Part shown: positions 16,610 to 26,810 of the stretch, piece by piece
Position numbering within the stretch: position 1 is the stretch's first letter
Layout of the letters: every line of letters begins with the position of its first letter
Assembly (NCBI GenBank): GCA_023443625.1
Contig: JAEZTQ010000028.1
Location: forward strand, 1 to 64,000
Source of the DNA: Bacillota bacterium
Lineage (GTDB): Bacteria; Bacillota_A; Clostridia; Lachnospirales; Lachnospiraceae
Length of the DNA stretch: 64,000 nt
Direction: 5' to 3'
Translations under genes and position numbers: made by a program
Notes under the pieces: generated by a model
The model's database searches: none
What the model was told of the DNA's origin: nothing
The model's input: only the letters and a program-made list of their open reading frames with translations

Positions 16610-18736
16610 ATGGAGCATAAGAAAGAGTATTTACTAGAAGGTCTTTGCTGTGCAAACTGTGCAGCCAAGATAGAAAAAGAAGTGGGGGATCTGTCGGAGG
16701 TCAAGGAGGCTAACATTAATTTAATGACTAGTAAGTTAAGCGTGTCCTTAGAAGGCTCCTCTGATAATATAACTGATAAAATTAAAACAATTGTTGCTCA
16801 ACATGAAGAGACAGTTGCAGTAAGGGATTTGTCTCAAGATGATAGAGAAGAAGGACACTCTCATCACCATGATTCCTCAGATAAGGGGTTAAAGGGTTAT
16901 ATGGTGTGTTTAATTGGGGCAGTATTACTACCCATCATCGTTACCTTAATAAATGTACCTGAGAGTGTTAAGTTTGCAGCCTTTATAATAGCTTATCTTC
17001 TGGCTGGTTATGAAATTCTGACAGTAGCTTTTAAAAATATCCTAAAAGGAAAGGTATTTGATGAAAATTTCCTTATGGCTATAGCTTCTTTGGGAGCTTT
17101 TGTTATCGGAGAACGGGTGGAAGCTATTGCTGTTTTGGTCTTTTACGGAATAGGGGAGATGCTTCAGGATATGGCTGTCCATAAGTCCCGGAGAAATATA
17201 GCTGGACTTATGGATATTCGTCCGGACTATGCTAATAAATTAACTGGTGAAACCACAACAGTTGTAGCACCCCAGGAGATTAATACAGGAGATAGAATTC
17301 TTGTAAAGCCTGGTGAGAAAATACCCTTAGATGGAGTTGTTGTTAAGGGAAGTAGTTTTATCGATACCAGAGCTTTGACCGGAGAGAGTGTTCCTAGAGA
17401 AGTCTACACTGGAGATGGAGTTTTATCAGGTACAATTAATACGAATGGTGTATTAGAGGTTGAAGTGACAAAGACCTTTGGTGAATCCACCGTCTCGAAG
17501 ATACTGGAATTGGTTCAAAATGCGGGAAGTAAAAAGGCAGAAAGTGAGAAATTTATTACTAGGTTTGCCAGATATTATACTCCTATTGTAGTGTTTTTAG
17601 CAGTAGCGGTTGCAGTTTTCCCTCCAATCTTTGGTTTTGGTACTTTTACAGACTGGTTATACCGAGGCCTTAGTTTCTTAATCATATCCTGTCCCTGTGC
17701 CTTGGTTATATCAATTCCACTTAGCTTCTTTGGAGGGATTGGCGGTGGAGCAAGACAGGGTGTCCTCATCAAAGGAGGTAATTACTTAGATGCCTTAAAG
17801 CATGTGGATACTGTAGTTTTTGATAAGACGGGTACACTGACACAGGGTGTTTTTGAAGTTACCAAGATAAATCCAGCCTTGAAAGTTAAGGAGGAGAAGC
17901 TTATTTCCTTAGCAATTATTGCTGAAAGCCATTCCACACATCCCATTGCCAAATCAATTCTATCCTATGCCCAGAAGAATAAGATAGGGATAGAGGATAG
18001 GGCAGATAAGATAACAGAAATAGCAGGGCAGGGTATTATTGCAACAATTAAAGAAGACATAATCTATGCAGGAAATGATAAATTAATGCAAGGGTACAAT
18101 ATTAATATTAGTGCAGAGCAGGAAGAAATATCTGGAACAATTGTTCATATAGCTTTAAATAAGAAATATATGGGCTATATAATGATTACAGATCAAATTA
18201 AGCCAGGTGTCACCCAGACTATGAAACAACTAAAACAGCTAGGAGTACGAAAGACTGTAATGTTGACAGGGGACCATTACAATACAGCTAGAGATATTGC
18301 AAAGCAGTGCGGGGTAGATGAATTTGAGGCAGAGCTTTTACCCCAGGATAAAGTATCCTCCTTTGAGAAATTAAAGAATACTATGGCAGGTAAGGGTAAG
18401 ATAGTATTTGTGGGTGATGGTATCAATGATGCTCCAGTACTAGCTGGTGCAGATATTGGAATTGCAATGGGAGGCATTGGTTCCGATGCAGCCATTGAGG
18501 CAGCAGATATTGTCATTATGAATGATGATATAAGTAAGATTGCCACAGCGATAAAGATTGCTCGCAAGACAAAGAAAATCGTATATCAAAATATTGCTTT
18601 TGCCTTAGGAATAAAATTAATAATTATGATTTTAGCCTTTATAGGAATAACCTCCATTTGGTTTGCCATCTTTGCAGATGTAGGTGTAGCTCTTTTGGCT
18701 TTGCTTAATGCAATGAGGGCTATGCGGGTGAAATAA
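16610..18736 (+). CDS. cadA: heavy-metal P1B-type ATPase (Cd/Zn/Pb efflux, CadA-like)
   Basis: 708 residues. An N-terminal HMA domain has C14-x-x-C17 (CCANC), followed by a His-rich linker (HSHHHD near 84-89), six to eight helices, the CPC transport motif at 361-363, the phosphorylated Asp in DKTGT at 405, and GDGINDAP near the C-terminus. The post-CPC sequence and final helix (FADVGVALLALLNAMRAMR) fit the Zn/Cd/Pb class rather than Cu. It pumps metal out of the cytoplasm and is co-transcribed with the CadC-like repressor. Confidence 0.9.
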   Translation: MEHKKEYLLEGLCCANCAAKIEKEVGDLSEVKEANINLMTSKLSVSLEGSSDNITDKIKTIVAQHEETVAVRDLSQDDREEGHSHHHDSSDKGLKGYMVCLIGAVLLPIIVTLINVPESVKFAAFIIAYLLAGYEILTVAFKNILKGKVFDENFLMAIASLGAFVIGERVEAIAVLVFYGIGEMLQDMAVHKSRRNIAGLMDIRPDYANKLTGETTTVVAPQEINTGDRILVKPGEKIPLDGVVVKGSSFIDTRALTGESVPREVYTGDGVLSGTINTNGVLEVEVTKTFGESTVSKILELVQNAGSKKAESEKFITRFARYYTPIVVFLAVAVAVFPPIFGFGTFTDWLYRGLSFLIISCPCALVISIPLSFFGGIGGGARQGVLIKGGNYLDALKHVDTVVFDKTGTLTQGVFEVTKINPALKVKEEKLISLAIIAESHSTHPIAKSILSYAQKNKIGIEDRADKITEIAGQGIIATIKEDIIYAGNDKLMQGYNINISAEQEEISGTIVHIALNKKYMGYIMITDQIKPGVTQTMKQLKQLGVRKTVMLTGDHYNTARDIAKQCGVDEFEAELLPQDKVSSFEKLKNTMAGKGKIVFVGDGINDAPVLAGADIGIAMGGIGSDAAIEAADIVIMNDDISKIATAIKIARKTKKIVYQNIAFALGIKLIIMILAFIGITSIWFAIFADVGVALLALLNAMRAMRVK

Positions 18737-18747
18737 GATTTATATAA

Positions 18748-18787
18748 GGATTACAGTAGGACATTATTATCACTGTAATCCTTTTTT
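18748..18787 (+). terminator. terminator after cadA
   Basis: GGATTACAGT (18748-18757) pairs perfectly with ACTGTAATCC (18772-18781), followed by six T. Confidence 0.85.
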
Positions 18788-18906
18788 GTATGGAAAAATG
18801 ACACATAAGTGACAAAATTTTTCATTAAAAATATAGTTAAGAGACTAATATAAATTATTCAGTTGCCGATATATTTTATATGATAAGGCTTTGGGAGGTT
18901 AAGCAG

Positions 18907-21900
18907 ATGATTCATACTAGAAAGATAAAGATTACCGTTGTAATGAGTATTCTTTTAACTATTGTTGCATTGCTGTTTGTGGTAGGTAGAGTAAAGGCAG
19001 AGACCTTTCCTGATTATACATTTAGAATAAGTGCACAGAAAATCAAGGATGGTACAGAATATGAACTAAAATCATCTGCCATTAATGTAAGTGTAGTAGC
19101 AGATGGTTGGGCTGCTCCTTCAACAGTTAAATGGACAAACTCTGAGCCGGGTGTTGTAAAGCTAAATTATATAGAAGGAACCCCTCATACTGTTAACCTG
19201 GTAAGGCAAGGTCCTGGTTTTTCAACGATTGTGGCTGAAATTACCCAAGGAGGATTTACTTATACCATCAGTTTTCTAGTTAGAGTTGGACTGGGTATTG
19301 ATTACAACAGGACAGGAACCAAAGATGCTACAACAAACCATGATCAGATACTTATTATGAATAGTATAGGGGAGTCAAAGCCCATTTACTTAAAATATGC
19401 AGATTATGGAACTGAAACTGGAACAGAGATTGTTAATTCAGCGGTTACCTTTACAAGCAGTAATGAAGGTGTGGTATCCGTTGATGAGAATGGTTTGGTA
19501 AAAGCGAAGGGAGCTGGAAGCTCCACAATAACCATAACAAGTGATACAATGTCTTCGAAGGATAGACCCATGGAAGTGGAATTGATAGTGGTAGTAAAGC
19601 CAAACTTTGAACTAGTTTATATGGATGGTGGGAATACGAATAAGCATTTATCATCCGATAGTAATATAGATGGTAGTGGTGTTTATAATGGAATACCCTC
19701 GAATTTCATCATAGATTCTAATGCAAATTATGGCACTGATTTAGAATGGGTTATTTATCATGTAGTAGATAAGAAGAAAACCAAGATTACTAATAATATA
19801 TCAAAGCATATGGAATATTCCATTAATGATGATGGTACCGTTACCTTTAGTAAGGTCAAAGCAGGTACATATGAGATTTATGCATTTACCAACAAGAAAT
19901 TTGATGAGAATACTAAGGCTCCCTATGCCTATATGAAAATATATGTACCTATTGATTTTTCGGATGTGAATATTGTAATGAATGTAGGAGATACCTACGA
20001 TATAATCGCAAATTCCAATATTCCCAGTAAGGACGTTTTTTTAACCCCAACAGGCTATGATTATAATGTGGTAAAATTGGATCCTACCTCCTTTGTTTTA
20101 TCAGCACAAAGGAAGGGACAAGTCAAAATTAAACTAGTCTATGATACGGGCCAAAAGCTATTTGAAGGAATTATTATTCCAGACATGGAGATTACAGTCA
20201 CTGTAATTGATGGAATATCGTTAAATACAACCAGTGCAACCTTGTTTACGAAAGGCACATTACAGTTGGAGGCTTTTGTAACAGACAATACAGTACCGAT
20301 TGTTTGGAGCTCAAATGATCCTAGTATTGCCAAGGTGGATAATGGATTGGTAACAGCTGCTAGTTCTGTAAAAGGTGAAAAGAAAGTTACAATTACAGCT
20401 TCCCAGACAATTAATGGTGTTGTAAAGAAAGCAACCTGTGAAATTACGGTTCAGCAATCCGTATCTGGAATAACGGTAGACCCTAAAGAAGTCACATTGG
20501 ACTTAAATGCATATAAGACCCTACATGCTACCATAGCACCTGATAATCTTATCGGTGTCAAATTACAATGGAAATCCTCTAATGAAAGTATTGTTAAGAT
20601 TGTTGAGAGCAGCGCATTAACAGTTACTATACAGGGTGTTGGCGGCGGACATGCTGTTATTTCCGCAATTAATCAGGATAATGTTGTAGTGGGCTATTCG
20701 GCTATTACCGTTCTACAGCCTGTTACAACGGTTACACTTTCAGAAACAGCGGCTACTTTAGATTTATCCGTGAAATATCTTCAGCTAAGAGCTTCGGTTA
20801 GCCCCGTGAATGCTGTGAATAAAGATGTAACTTGGAGTACAACAGATTCCACAAAGGCAACTGTTAATGCCAATGGTTTAGTCACCCTATTAAGACCAGG
20901 AACCGTGACTATTATTGCAACCTCAAAGGATAATCCGGCAGCCGTTGCTTATTGTAATTTAAATATACAAGTTCCTGTTACATCTGTAAGTTTGGATGAA
21001 AGCAATAAGACGATGTATGTAGGGCAAACAGCTAGACTTACCTATTTAGTAAATCCAACGAATGCTAGTAATAATTCTGTTATCTGGACATCTACCAATA
21101 CTTCAGTAGCTACAGTGGATGCAACAGGTAAGGTAACAGCAAAATCTGTAGGTACAGCAGTAATTATTTTAAAGTCAGTGAACGGAGGCAATTCTGTATA
21201 CTGTACAATTACAGTAAAACAGGTTGCAACTGGTATTAAATTTGATGTAGCACAACTTAATTTAAAAACCGGTGAAGTATATAATATAAATGTAAGCTTA
21301 ACGCCTAAAAACAGCACTGATGTAGGCATTGTGTGGAACTCTAGTGATACGAAAGTAGCTACGGTGGATGCCTATGGTAAGGTAATTGCTAAAAATGCAG
21401 GAACCACAATCATTATGGCAAGAACGGAAGCAGGGGGTGTTGCTTATTGTAGAGTAACAGTAACACAGGCTGTTAAGGGATTGATATTGAATTTTTCAGA
21501 AAAGACCATATTCAAAGGTGGAGAATTTACCCTAGATGCAACCATAAATCCCAGTACTGCAACCATGCTGGATGTAACTTGGAAGAGTTCTAACACTAAG
21601 ATTGCTACTGTAAGTAATAAAGGTGTGGTAAAAGGTCTAGAAGGCGGTGTTGCAGTCATTACCTGTACTTCTGTCGATGGAGGATTTAGCGCTACCTGCG
21701 TAGTAACTGTTAAGGAAAGTGTTTCATCAATTAAATTGAATTATGATACCTATAATCTAGGTGTTAAAAAGACAGTAATGTTGGTTGCAACAGTCACGAA
21801 TGAGACTGCGACCAATCAGAAGGTAACCTGGAAATCCAGTAATTCCAAAATTGCAACTGTTAATCAAAAGGGTAAGGTAACAGGTATTAAGGCGGGGTAT

Positions 21901-22698
21901 GCTACCATAACTGCAATTGCCCAGGATGGCAGTGAAGTAGAAGCAAGCTGCGAGATTAGAGTTGTAAAACCGGTTACTAGTATATCTCTTAGTAGATCAA
22001 CTATAACTATGTTTGTAGGAGATTCAAAGAAAATTACTGCAACAGTAAGACCTACCAGTGCCACCATTAAGACGGCAAAATGGTCATCCAGTGATGAAAG
22101 CGTAGCAATTGTTGATGTTGATGGTACAGTAATAGCGATGAAAGCAGGAAACACAATAATTACTGCAGAAGCAATGGATAGCAGTGGAAAGAAATCAATT
22201 TGTTATGTTACAGTATATGACCGGGTTGCCTCCACAGGAATAACCTTACAGGATAAGAAGCTTACAATGGTTCGGGGGGAAAGCAAAATAGTACCATCAG
22301 TAAAGATACCATCAAACTCCACCGATGGTGTAACCTGGAGTACAGATAATGCGGCAGTCGCTTCCGTTAATAAGAAGACAGGAAGGATAACTGCTAAATC
22401 CACAGGAGTAGCATATATCTCTGCTATGACCGAATCAGGTAAAACAGCTACAGTTGAAGTCATTGTAATCGGGTTGAATGTGTCCAAATTAGAGACGGAG
22501 CAATATACGACCTATAACCAGGCATTATCCGTAGAAGGAGCCACAGGCTCAGTAACCTGGCGTGTTGATAATCCTTTAGTAGCCGTTGTATATAGCGATG
22601 GTACGGTTAGTACAAGGGGAGTAGGTACAGCTACAATTACAGCGACCGTTAACGGAAGAAAGCTAACCTGTAAGATAACAGTGAAGAAAATGCAGTAA
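18907..22698 (+). CDS. secreted Ig-like (BIG2) repeat protein
   Basis: 1263 residues from ATG 18907, which follows GGGAGG; an in-frame ATG at 18880 lacks a site. A signal peptide ends at about VKA. The body is a chain of about ten clear bacterial Ig-like group 2 repeats of about 80-90 residues (from about residue 435 to the end), each with the pattern W-S-S-x...A-x-V-D-x-x-G-x-V-x-A...A-x-I-x-A. A less regular N-terminal half contains at least one more. No LPXTG, SLH or other anchor is seen, so it is released or held non-covalently. A surface adhesin or carbohydrate-related scaffold is likely; BIG2 repeats themselves are structural. Confidence 0.85.
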   Translation: MIHTRKIKITVVMSILLTIVALLFVVGRVKAETFPDYTFRISAQKIKDGTEYELKSSAINVSVVADGWAAPSTVKWTNSEPGVVKLNYIEGTPHTVNLVRQGPGFSTIVAEITQGGFTYTISFLVRVGLGIDYNRTGTKDATTNHDQILIMNSIGESKPIYLKYADYGTETGTEIVNSAVTFTSSNEGVVSVDENGLVKAKGAGSSTITITSDTMSSKDRPMEVELIVVVKPNFELVYMDGGNTNKHLSSDSNIDGSGVYNGIPSNFIIDSNANYGTDLEWVIYHVVDKKKTKITNNISKHMEYSINDDGTVTFSKVKAGTYEIYAFTNKKFDENTKAPYAYMKIYVPIDFSDVNIVMNVGDTYDIIANSNIPSKDVFLTPTGYDYNVVKLDPTSFVLSAQRKGQVKIKLVYDTGQKLFEGIIIPDMEITVTVIDGISLNTTSATLFTKGTLQLEAFVTDNTVPIVWSSNDPSIAKVDNGLVTAASSVKGEKKVTITASQTINGVVKKATCEITVQQSVSGITVDPKEVTLDLNAYKTLHATIAPDNLIGVKLQWKSSNESIVKIVESSALTVTIQGVGGGHAVISAINQDNVVVGYSAITVLQPVTTVTLSETAATLDLSVKYLQLRASVSPVNAVNKDVTWSTTDSTKATVNANGLVTLLRPGTVTIIATSKDNPAAVAYCNLNIQVPVTSVSLDESNKTMYVGQTARLTYLVNPTNASNNSVIWTSTNTSVATVDATGKVTAKSVGTAVIILKSVNGGNSVYCTITVKQVATGIKFDVAQLNLKTGEVYNINVSLTPKNSTDVGIVWNSSDTKVATVDAYGKVIAKNAGTTIIMARTEAGGVAYCRVTVTQAVKGLILNFSEKTIFKGGEFTLDATINPSTATMLDVTWKSSNTKIATVSNKGVVKGLEGGVAVITCTSVDGGFSATCVVTVKESVSSIKLNYDTYNLGVKKTVMLVATVTNETATNQKVTWKSSNSKIATVNQKGKVTGIKAGYATITAIAQDGSEVEASCEIRVVKPVTSISLSRSTITMFVGDSKKITATVRPTSATIKTAKWSSSDESVAIVDVDGTVIAMKAGNTIITAEAMDSSGKKSICYVTVYDRVASTGITLQDKKLTMVRGESKIVPSVKIPSNSTDGVTWSTDNAAVASVNKKTGRITAKSTGVAYISAMTESGKTATVEVIVIGLNVSKLETEQYTTYNQALSVEGATGSVTWRVDNPLVAVVYSDGTVSTRGVGTATITATVNGRKLTCKITVKKMQ

Positions 22699-22735
22699 TA
22701 ATAAAGTAGTTATTAATAATTAAGATGTGATAAAT

Positions 22736-22788
22736 ATCTGCCAGATTAGGGTGTTTTGGTTATAGACAAGATGCTAAGTCTGGCAGAT
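22736..22788 (+). terminator. probable terminator after the Ig-like gene
   Basis: A perfect 10-bp stem, ATCTGCCAGA (22736-22745) and TCTGGCAGAT (22779-22788), with a 33-nt loop, followed by an AT-rich tract rather than a pure T run. Confidence 0.55.
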
Positions 22789-22818
22789 TTATTATATAAA
22801 TTAAAATCCCATCAAAAC

Positions 22819-22862
22819 AAATAGATAAAATAGACTTATCAAATAGATAAAATAGACTTATT
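22819..22862. repeat. 22-bp tandem duplication
   Basis: Two adjacent copies (22819-22840 and 22841-22862) of a unit starting AAATAGATAAAATAGACTTA differ only in the last base. They lie in the 428-bp gap before recN, where nothing else stands out. Confidence 0.8.
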
Positions 22863-23126
22863 CCTTTGTTCATGTTGATGAAAGTATAGAGAAGTATTTG
22901 TAAATTCTCACAGTAAATAAAATTCAGATTGATTATGGAATTTTATTATGTTAAAATAAACACAGAACATATGTTTCACTTAGAAGGTTTCTGAGTGATT
23001 ATGTAGTCATGATTAAAAGTTTACCAAGGTCTTTATAAGAATAAATATTGATATTATTGAGTTGTTAATAAACTAATATTTTATATTCCTGAAGAAAGAA
23101 TTAATAAAGAGAAATGAGGGAAGATA

Positions 23127-24812
23127 TTGTTAGCTAGCCTACATGTTAAGAATTTTGCAATAATTAATGAAGTTGAAGTATATTTTAAAGATCATCTTAA
23201 TATTATGACAGGTGAGACAGGTGCAGGTAAATCTATCATTATAGGTTCCCTGAATGCTGCCCTTGGTGCTAAGATTAACAAAGACATTGTAAGAGCTGGT
23301 GCAGATTATGCTTTGATTGAATTGATCTTTGAATCCAAGAATGAAGCTGTATTTAATCTGATGAATGAGCTGGATATCCCCATAGAGGGTGAACAGATTA
23401 TCATTTCCAGAAAGATTATGTCAAGTCGTAGTGTATGTAAAATCAATGGAGAGAATGTTACTGCCTCAGCCCTGGCATCTGTAGCAGGACTTTTAATTGA
23501 TATTCACGGGCAGCACGAACATCAGTCTCTTTTACATAAACACAAGCATATGGAGATTGTTGACCGGTTCGCTAAAGATGAGATAGGATCACTAAAGCAA
23601 GAACTGGAAGTTAGTTTTAAAGAGTATATGAAATTTAAGCATGAATACGAACAATCGGGTATTGATGAAGAAAAACGTCTAAGAGAAATTTCTTTTTTAG
23701 AATACGAAATTAATGAAATTATAAGTGCGGCATTACTTCCTGATGAGGATGAAGAACTTACTGTTAGGTATAAGAAATTAGCTAATTCTAATACTATATT
23801 AGAAGGAATGCGGAATGTCTATCAATATACAGGATATGATGGTGCGGCTGCAGGTGATTTTATTGGACGAGCAATGAGGCAGCTAATCAAAATAGCTGAA
23901 TTTGATGACAAAATCAATGGGTTTCTTAATCAAGTATCGGACATAGATGGGCTTTTGAATGATTTAAACAGAGATCTTGCGCAGTATATCTCAGATATAG
24001 ATAATCCAGAGGAAGAGTTGATGGAGGTTACTAAGCGATTAGATCTCATTAATCATCTGAAAACAAAGTACGGTAATTCCACGCAGCAGATTCTAAATTA
24101 TTGTCGGACCTGTGAAGAAAAGCTAGCTAAATTTCGAGATTATGATGATTACATGGCTAAGCTTCGTGAACAATTAGAAGTTTCAGAAACTAAACTGCGT
24201 ACCTTATCCTATCAATTGTCCGAGATAAGAAAGAGAAAGGCGAAGGAACTTTCTGTAAAGATAACTGAGTCATTAGTAGCACTTAATTTCCTCGATGTGA
24301 GATTTGATATGAGGTTTGTTCAGAACGAGAACTATTCGGCAAATGGCTTTGATGATGGGGAGTTTATGATCTCAACAAACCCTGGGGAAGGATTAAAACC
24401 TTTGGTGGCAGTAGCCTCAGGAGGTGAGCTCTCAAGAATAATGCTTGGTATTAAATCTGTATTGGCGGATAAGGATGAAATTGAAACTTTAATTTTTGAT
24501 GAAATTGATGTTGGTATAAGCGGAAGAACAGCACAAAAGGTATCCGAGCAGCTTTCCAATATTGCAAAGCATCATCAGATTATTTGTATTACACATTTGG
24601 CTCAGATAGCTGCAATGGCAGATTCTCATTATATTATTGAGAAGACAACCGATGGAATTACTACCCAGACTACAATTAATAATTTATCAGAGGAAGAATC
24701 AATTGATGAATTGTCTCGTATTCTTGGTGGTGCTGAGATTACAGAACGTGTTAAAGATAATGCAAGAGAAATGAAAGAATTAGCTCTAGCTACTAAAAAA
24801 TACAAGCTTTAA
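23127..24812 (+). CDS. recN: DNA repair protein RecN
   Basis: 561 residues, the normal length, from TTG 23127 after GAGGGA. An SMC-like ATPase: Walker A GETGAGKS near residue 30, a central coiled coil (about 160-370), then SGGELSRIMLGIKSVL and Walker B LIFDEIDVGISG. RecN acts early in double-strand break repair, holding DNA ends or sister chromatids for RecA. In many Firmicutes recN sits next to argR or spoIVB, and spoIVB follows here. Confidence 0.95.
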   Translation: MLASLHVKNFAIINEVEVYFKDHLNIMTGETGAGKSIIIGSLNAALGAKINKDIVRAGADYALIELIFESKNEAVFNLMNELDIPIEGEQIIISRKIMSSRSVCKINGENVTASALASVAGLLIDIHGQHEHQSLLHKHKHMEIVDRFAKDEIGSLKQELEVSFKEYMKFKHEYEQSGIDEEKRLREISFLEYEINEIISAALLPDEDEELTVRYKKLANSNTILEGMRNVYQYTGYDGAAAGDFIGRAMRQLIKIAEFDDKINGFLNQVSDIDGLLNDLNRDLAQYISDIDNPEEELMEVTKRLDLINHLKTKYGNSTQQILNYCRTCEEKLAKFRDYDDYMAKLREQLEVSETKLRTLSYQLSEIRKRKAKELSVKITESLVALNFLDVRFDMRFVQNENYSANGFDDGEFMISTNPGEGLKPLVAVASGGELSRIMLGIKSVLADKDEIETLIFDEIDVGISGRTAQKVSEQLSNIAKHHQIICITHLAQIAAMADSHYIIEKTTDGITTQTTINNLSEEESIDELSRILGGAEITERVKDNAREMKELALATKKYKL

Positions 24813-24840
24813 AAATTAAAAAAAAGGTATACTAAAATTA

Positions 24841-24871
24841 AGGATATACAATACTATGTATATCCTTTTTT
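24841..24871 (+). terminator. terminator after recN
   Basis: AGGATATACA (24841-24850) pairs with TGTATATCCT (24857-24866) around a 6-nt loop, with T to 24871. Confidence 0.85.
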
Positions 24872-24976
24872 GATTCTTGAGAATGAAAACACATGTTTAT
24901 CACTATATCAATTCTGCTGCATTATTAAACTGTATGAAAAAAGGATATACGCATAAAAAAGGTATGAGGTGAAAGG

Positions 24977-26260
24977 ATGAGGAGCAAGAGAATATACAGA
25001 AGGGTATTAGTTTGCCTTTTTATAACAAATATGTTTTTTTGGGGTTTCTATTTTTATAATTATATAGATAAAAAAATTCCTGATGAGATTAAAATGTTGG
25101 TAGGAAAACAGGAGAATTTTGATTTTGGTATGCCAATGGAGGCAAAAATAGAAACCCAAGATATAGGTGTTATCAGCGTTAATGATTTAAGTGTACCATC
25201 TAATCAAATTAATATTAATATGAATGAGCCCTTTACATTAAAATCCTCACAAACAGGGGAATATGATATAAGTTTGAAGCTATTTGGTATATTTAAATTT
25301 AAAAATATATCCCTGGACATAATAGAATCTACTAAGTTAATACCATGTGGAAATCCAATTGGTATCTATGTTGAGACAGACGGTATATTGGTTCTTGGCG
25401 GTGGTAAAATAACTGGTGAGGATGGACTTAATTATGAGCCTGTGAGTAATAAATTAAAATCAGGTGATTATATTCTCAAGATAAATAATATTGATTTAAC
25501 CAAAAAAAAGGACTTGATCAATGAAATTCAAAAATGTAATGGTAAGAACATCACCTTATTAGTTAGAAGAAATGGTGAAAATATAACAGTAAGTATAACA
25601 CCTATTAAAACCGTAAGTGGAAGTTACAAAATAGGAGCGTGGATAAGGGATAATACTCAGGGAATTGGTACTATGACCTTTATTTCTCCAGATGGTCACT
25701 TTGGCGCTTTGGGACATGGTATCACAGATATTGATACAGGATTACTGATGGATGTGAAGCAAGGCTCAATTTATAAAGCAGAGATTATGTCTATCGTAAA
25801 AGGGAAGGAAGGAGAGCCTGGTGAATTAATAGGTATGATTCGCCAAAGCAAAAGATATAGAATAGGAAGCGTTGCTAATAACACATACCAAGGTATTTTT
25901 GGTGAGATTCAAAGGGATTTTACTAATGATTTTGATTCAACACCATTGGAAATTGGTTTAAAACAAGAAATAGAAAAAGGTAAAGCAATCATTCGTTGTA
26001 CGGTAGAGGACAAAATCGAAGATTTTGATATTGAAATTGTCAGTACCGATATCAGCAACAGTAATCATAGCAAGGGAATTGTACTTCGTATCACAGATCC
26101 AAGATTGCTTAATATGACAGGAGGTATAGTTCAGGGTATGAGTGGCAGCCCTATTATTCAAAATAATAAGATAATTGGTGCAGTTACGCATGTATTTATA
26201 CAGGATTCAACGAAAGGTTACGGGACATTTATAGAGAACATGGTAAATAATTTAGAATAA
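24977..26260 (+). CDS. spoIVB: SpoIVB sporulation peptidase
   Basis: 427 residues. An N-terminal signal anchor (about 9-29), a PDZ domain (about 125-205) and an S55 serine peptidase domain are present, with H247 in FGALGHGITD and S391 in GMSGSPII. Length and order match the family. In Bacillus, SpoIVB is made in the forespore, crosses into the intermembrane space and triggers pro-sigma-K processing in the mother cell. Its place right before spo0A is the conserved arrangement and marks the organism as a spore former. Confidence 0.95.
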   Translation: MRSKRIYRRVLVCLFITNMFFWGFYFYNYIDKKIPDEIKMLVGKQENFDFGMPMEAKIETQDIGVISVNDLSVPSNQININMNEPFTLKSSQTGEYDISLKLFGIFKFKNISLDIIESTKLIPCGNPIGIYVETDGILVLGGGKITGEDGLNYEPVSNKLKSGDYILKINNIDLTKKKDLINEIQKCNGKNITLLVRRNGENITVSITPIKTVSGSYKIGAWIRDNTQGIGTMTFISPDGHFGALGHGITDIDTGLLMDVKQGSIYKAEIMSIVKGKEGEPGELIGMIRQSKRYRIGSVANNTYQGIFGEIQRDFTNDFDSTPLEIGLKQEIEKGKAIIRCTVEDKIEDFDIEIVSTDISNSNHSKGIVLRITDPRLLNMTGGIVQGMSGSPIIQNNKIIGAVTHVFIQDSTKGYGTFIENMVNNLE

Positions 26261-26411
26261 ACAATTCTTTTGTTAGAAAAAATAATCGACGAAATATCTT
26301 AAAAAACCATGCATTTACTTTTAGTTTTACAGCACATAAATTGTTTAAAACTTCCAAATATACAAAATGTTGTGGTTACAGATTTTTCAACTAATAATAC
26401 CCTATTTTACC

Positions 26412-26428
26412 TGTCGAAAGGTGCGACA
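26412..26428. promoter_or_regulatory. candidate Spo0A box pair (0A boxes)
   Basis: TGTCGAA (26412-26418), the core 0A-box sequence, faces an imperfect inverted copy TGCGACA (26422-26428), giving TGTCG...CGACA symmetry. It lies about 200 bp upstream of the spo0A promoter, so autoregulation by phosphorylated Spo0A is plausible. Confidence 0.5.
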
Positions 26429-26617
26429 AGAAACATTTGATAGTTGAAGGTGATATAGATATAATTCATTTATGGCAAATATTTACAAACGCATTTAAGG
26501 TACAAAAGAGTAAAAATTGGGACATAATGTTGTATCGTGGTTAATAATGTAAATAATTAATAAGAAAAGTCATATTATGGTACATTTATTTTGTGTATTA
26601 TGCTAATTTGATATTTA

Positions 26618-26646
26618 TTGACGCACTGTTATAGCAGAGGTATAAT
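26618..26646 (+). promoter_or_regulatory. promoter of spo0A
   Basis: TTGACG (26618-26623) and TATAAT (26641-26646) with a 17-bp spacer fit a vegetative sigma-A promoter. It leaves a leader of about 155 nt. No gene is seen in the rest of the 26,261-26,810 gap. Confidence 0.65.
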
Positions 26647-26810
26647 ATAATAAAACAACATGAAACCCAAAAGGCTACAGTAAAACTCACAAAAAGAGAA
26701 ATTCAAGTACAGACAACCTAAAAAATGCGCAAGAGTTTACAAAAGGGAATTATAGAAGGAAGAGTTATTTAAACGGCGAAGAAATGAAAAAATGTTATGG
26801 AGGTTGGAAA

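Noticed and set aside
18880..22698. CRISPR or DNA tandem repeats in the Ig-like gene
   Set aside because: The repeats are at protein level (BIG2 domains) with diverged DNA; no spacer-repeat pattern exists here or elsewhere in the window.
22736..22788. Riboswitch-like element before recN
   Set aside because: Only a simple 10-bp stem with an unstructured loop; better explained as the end of the preceding transcript.
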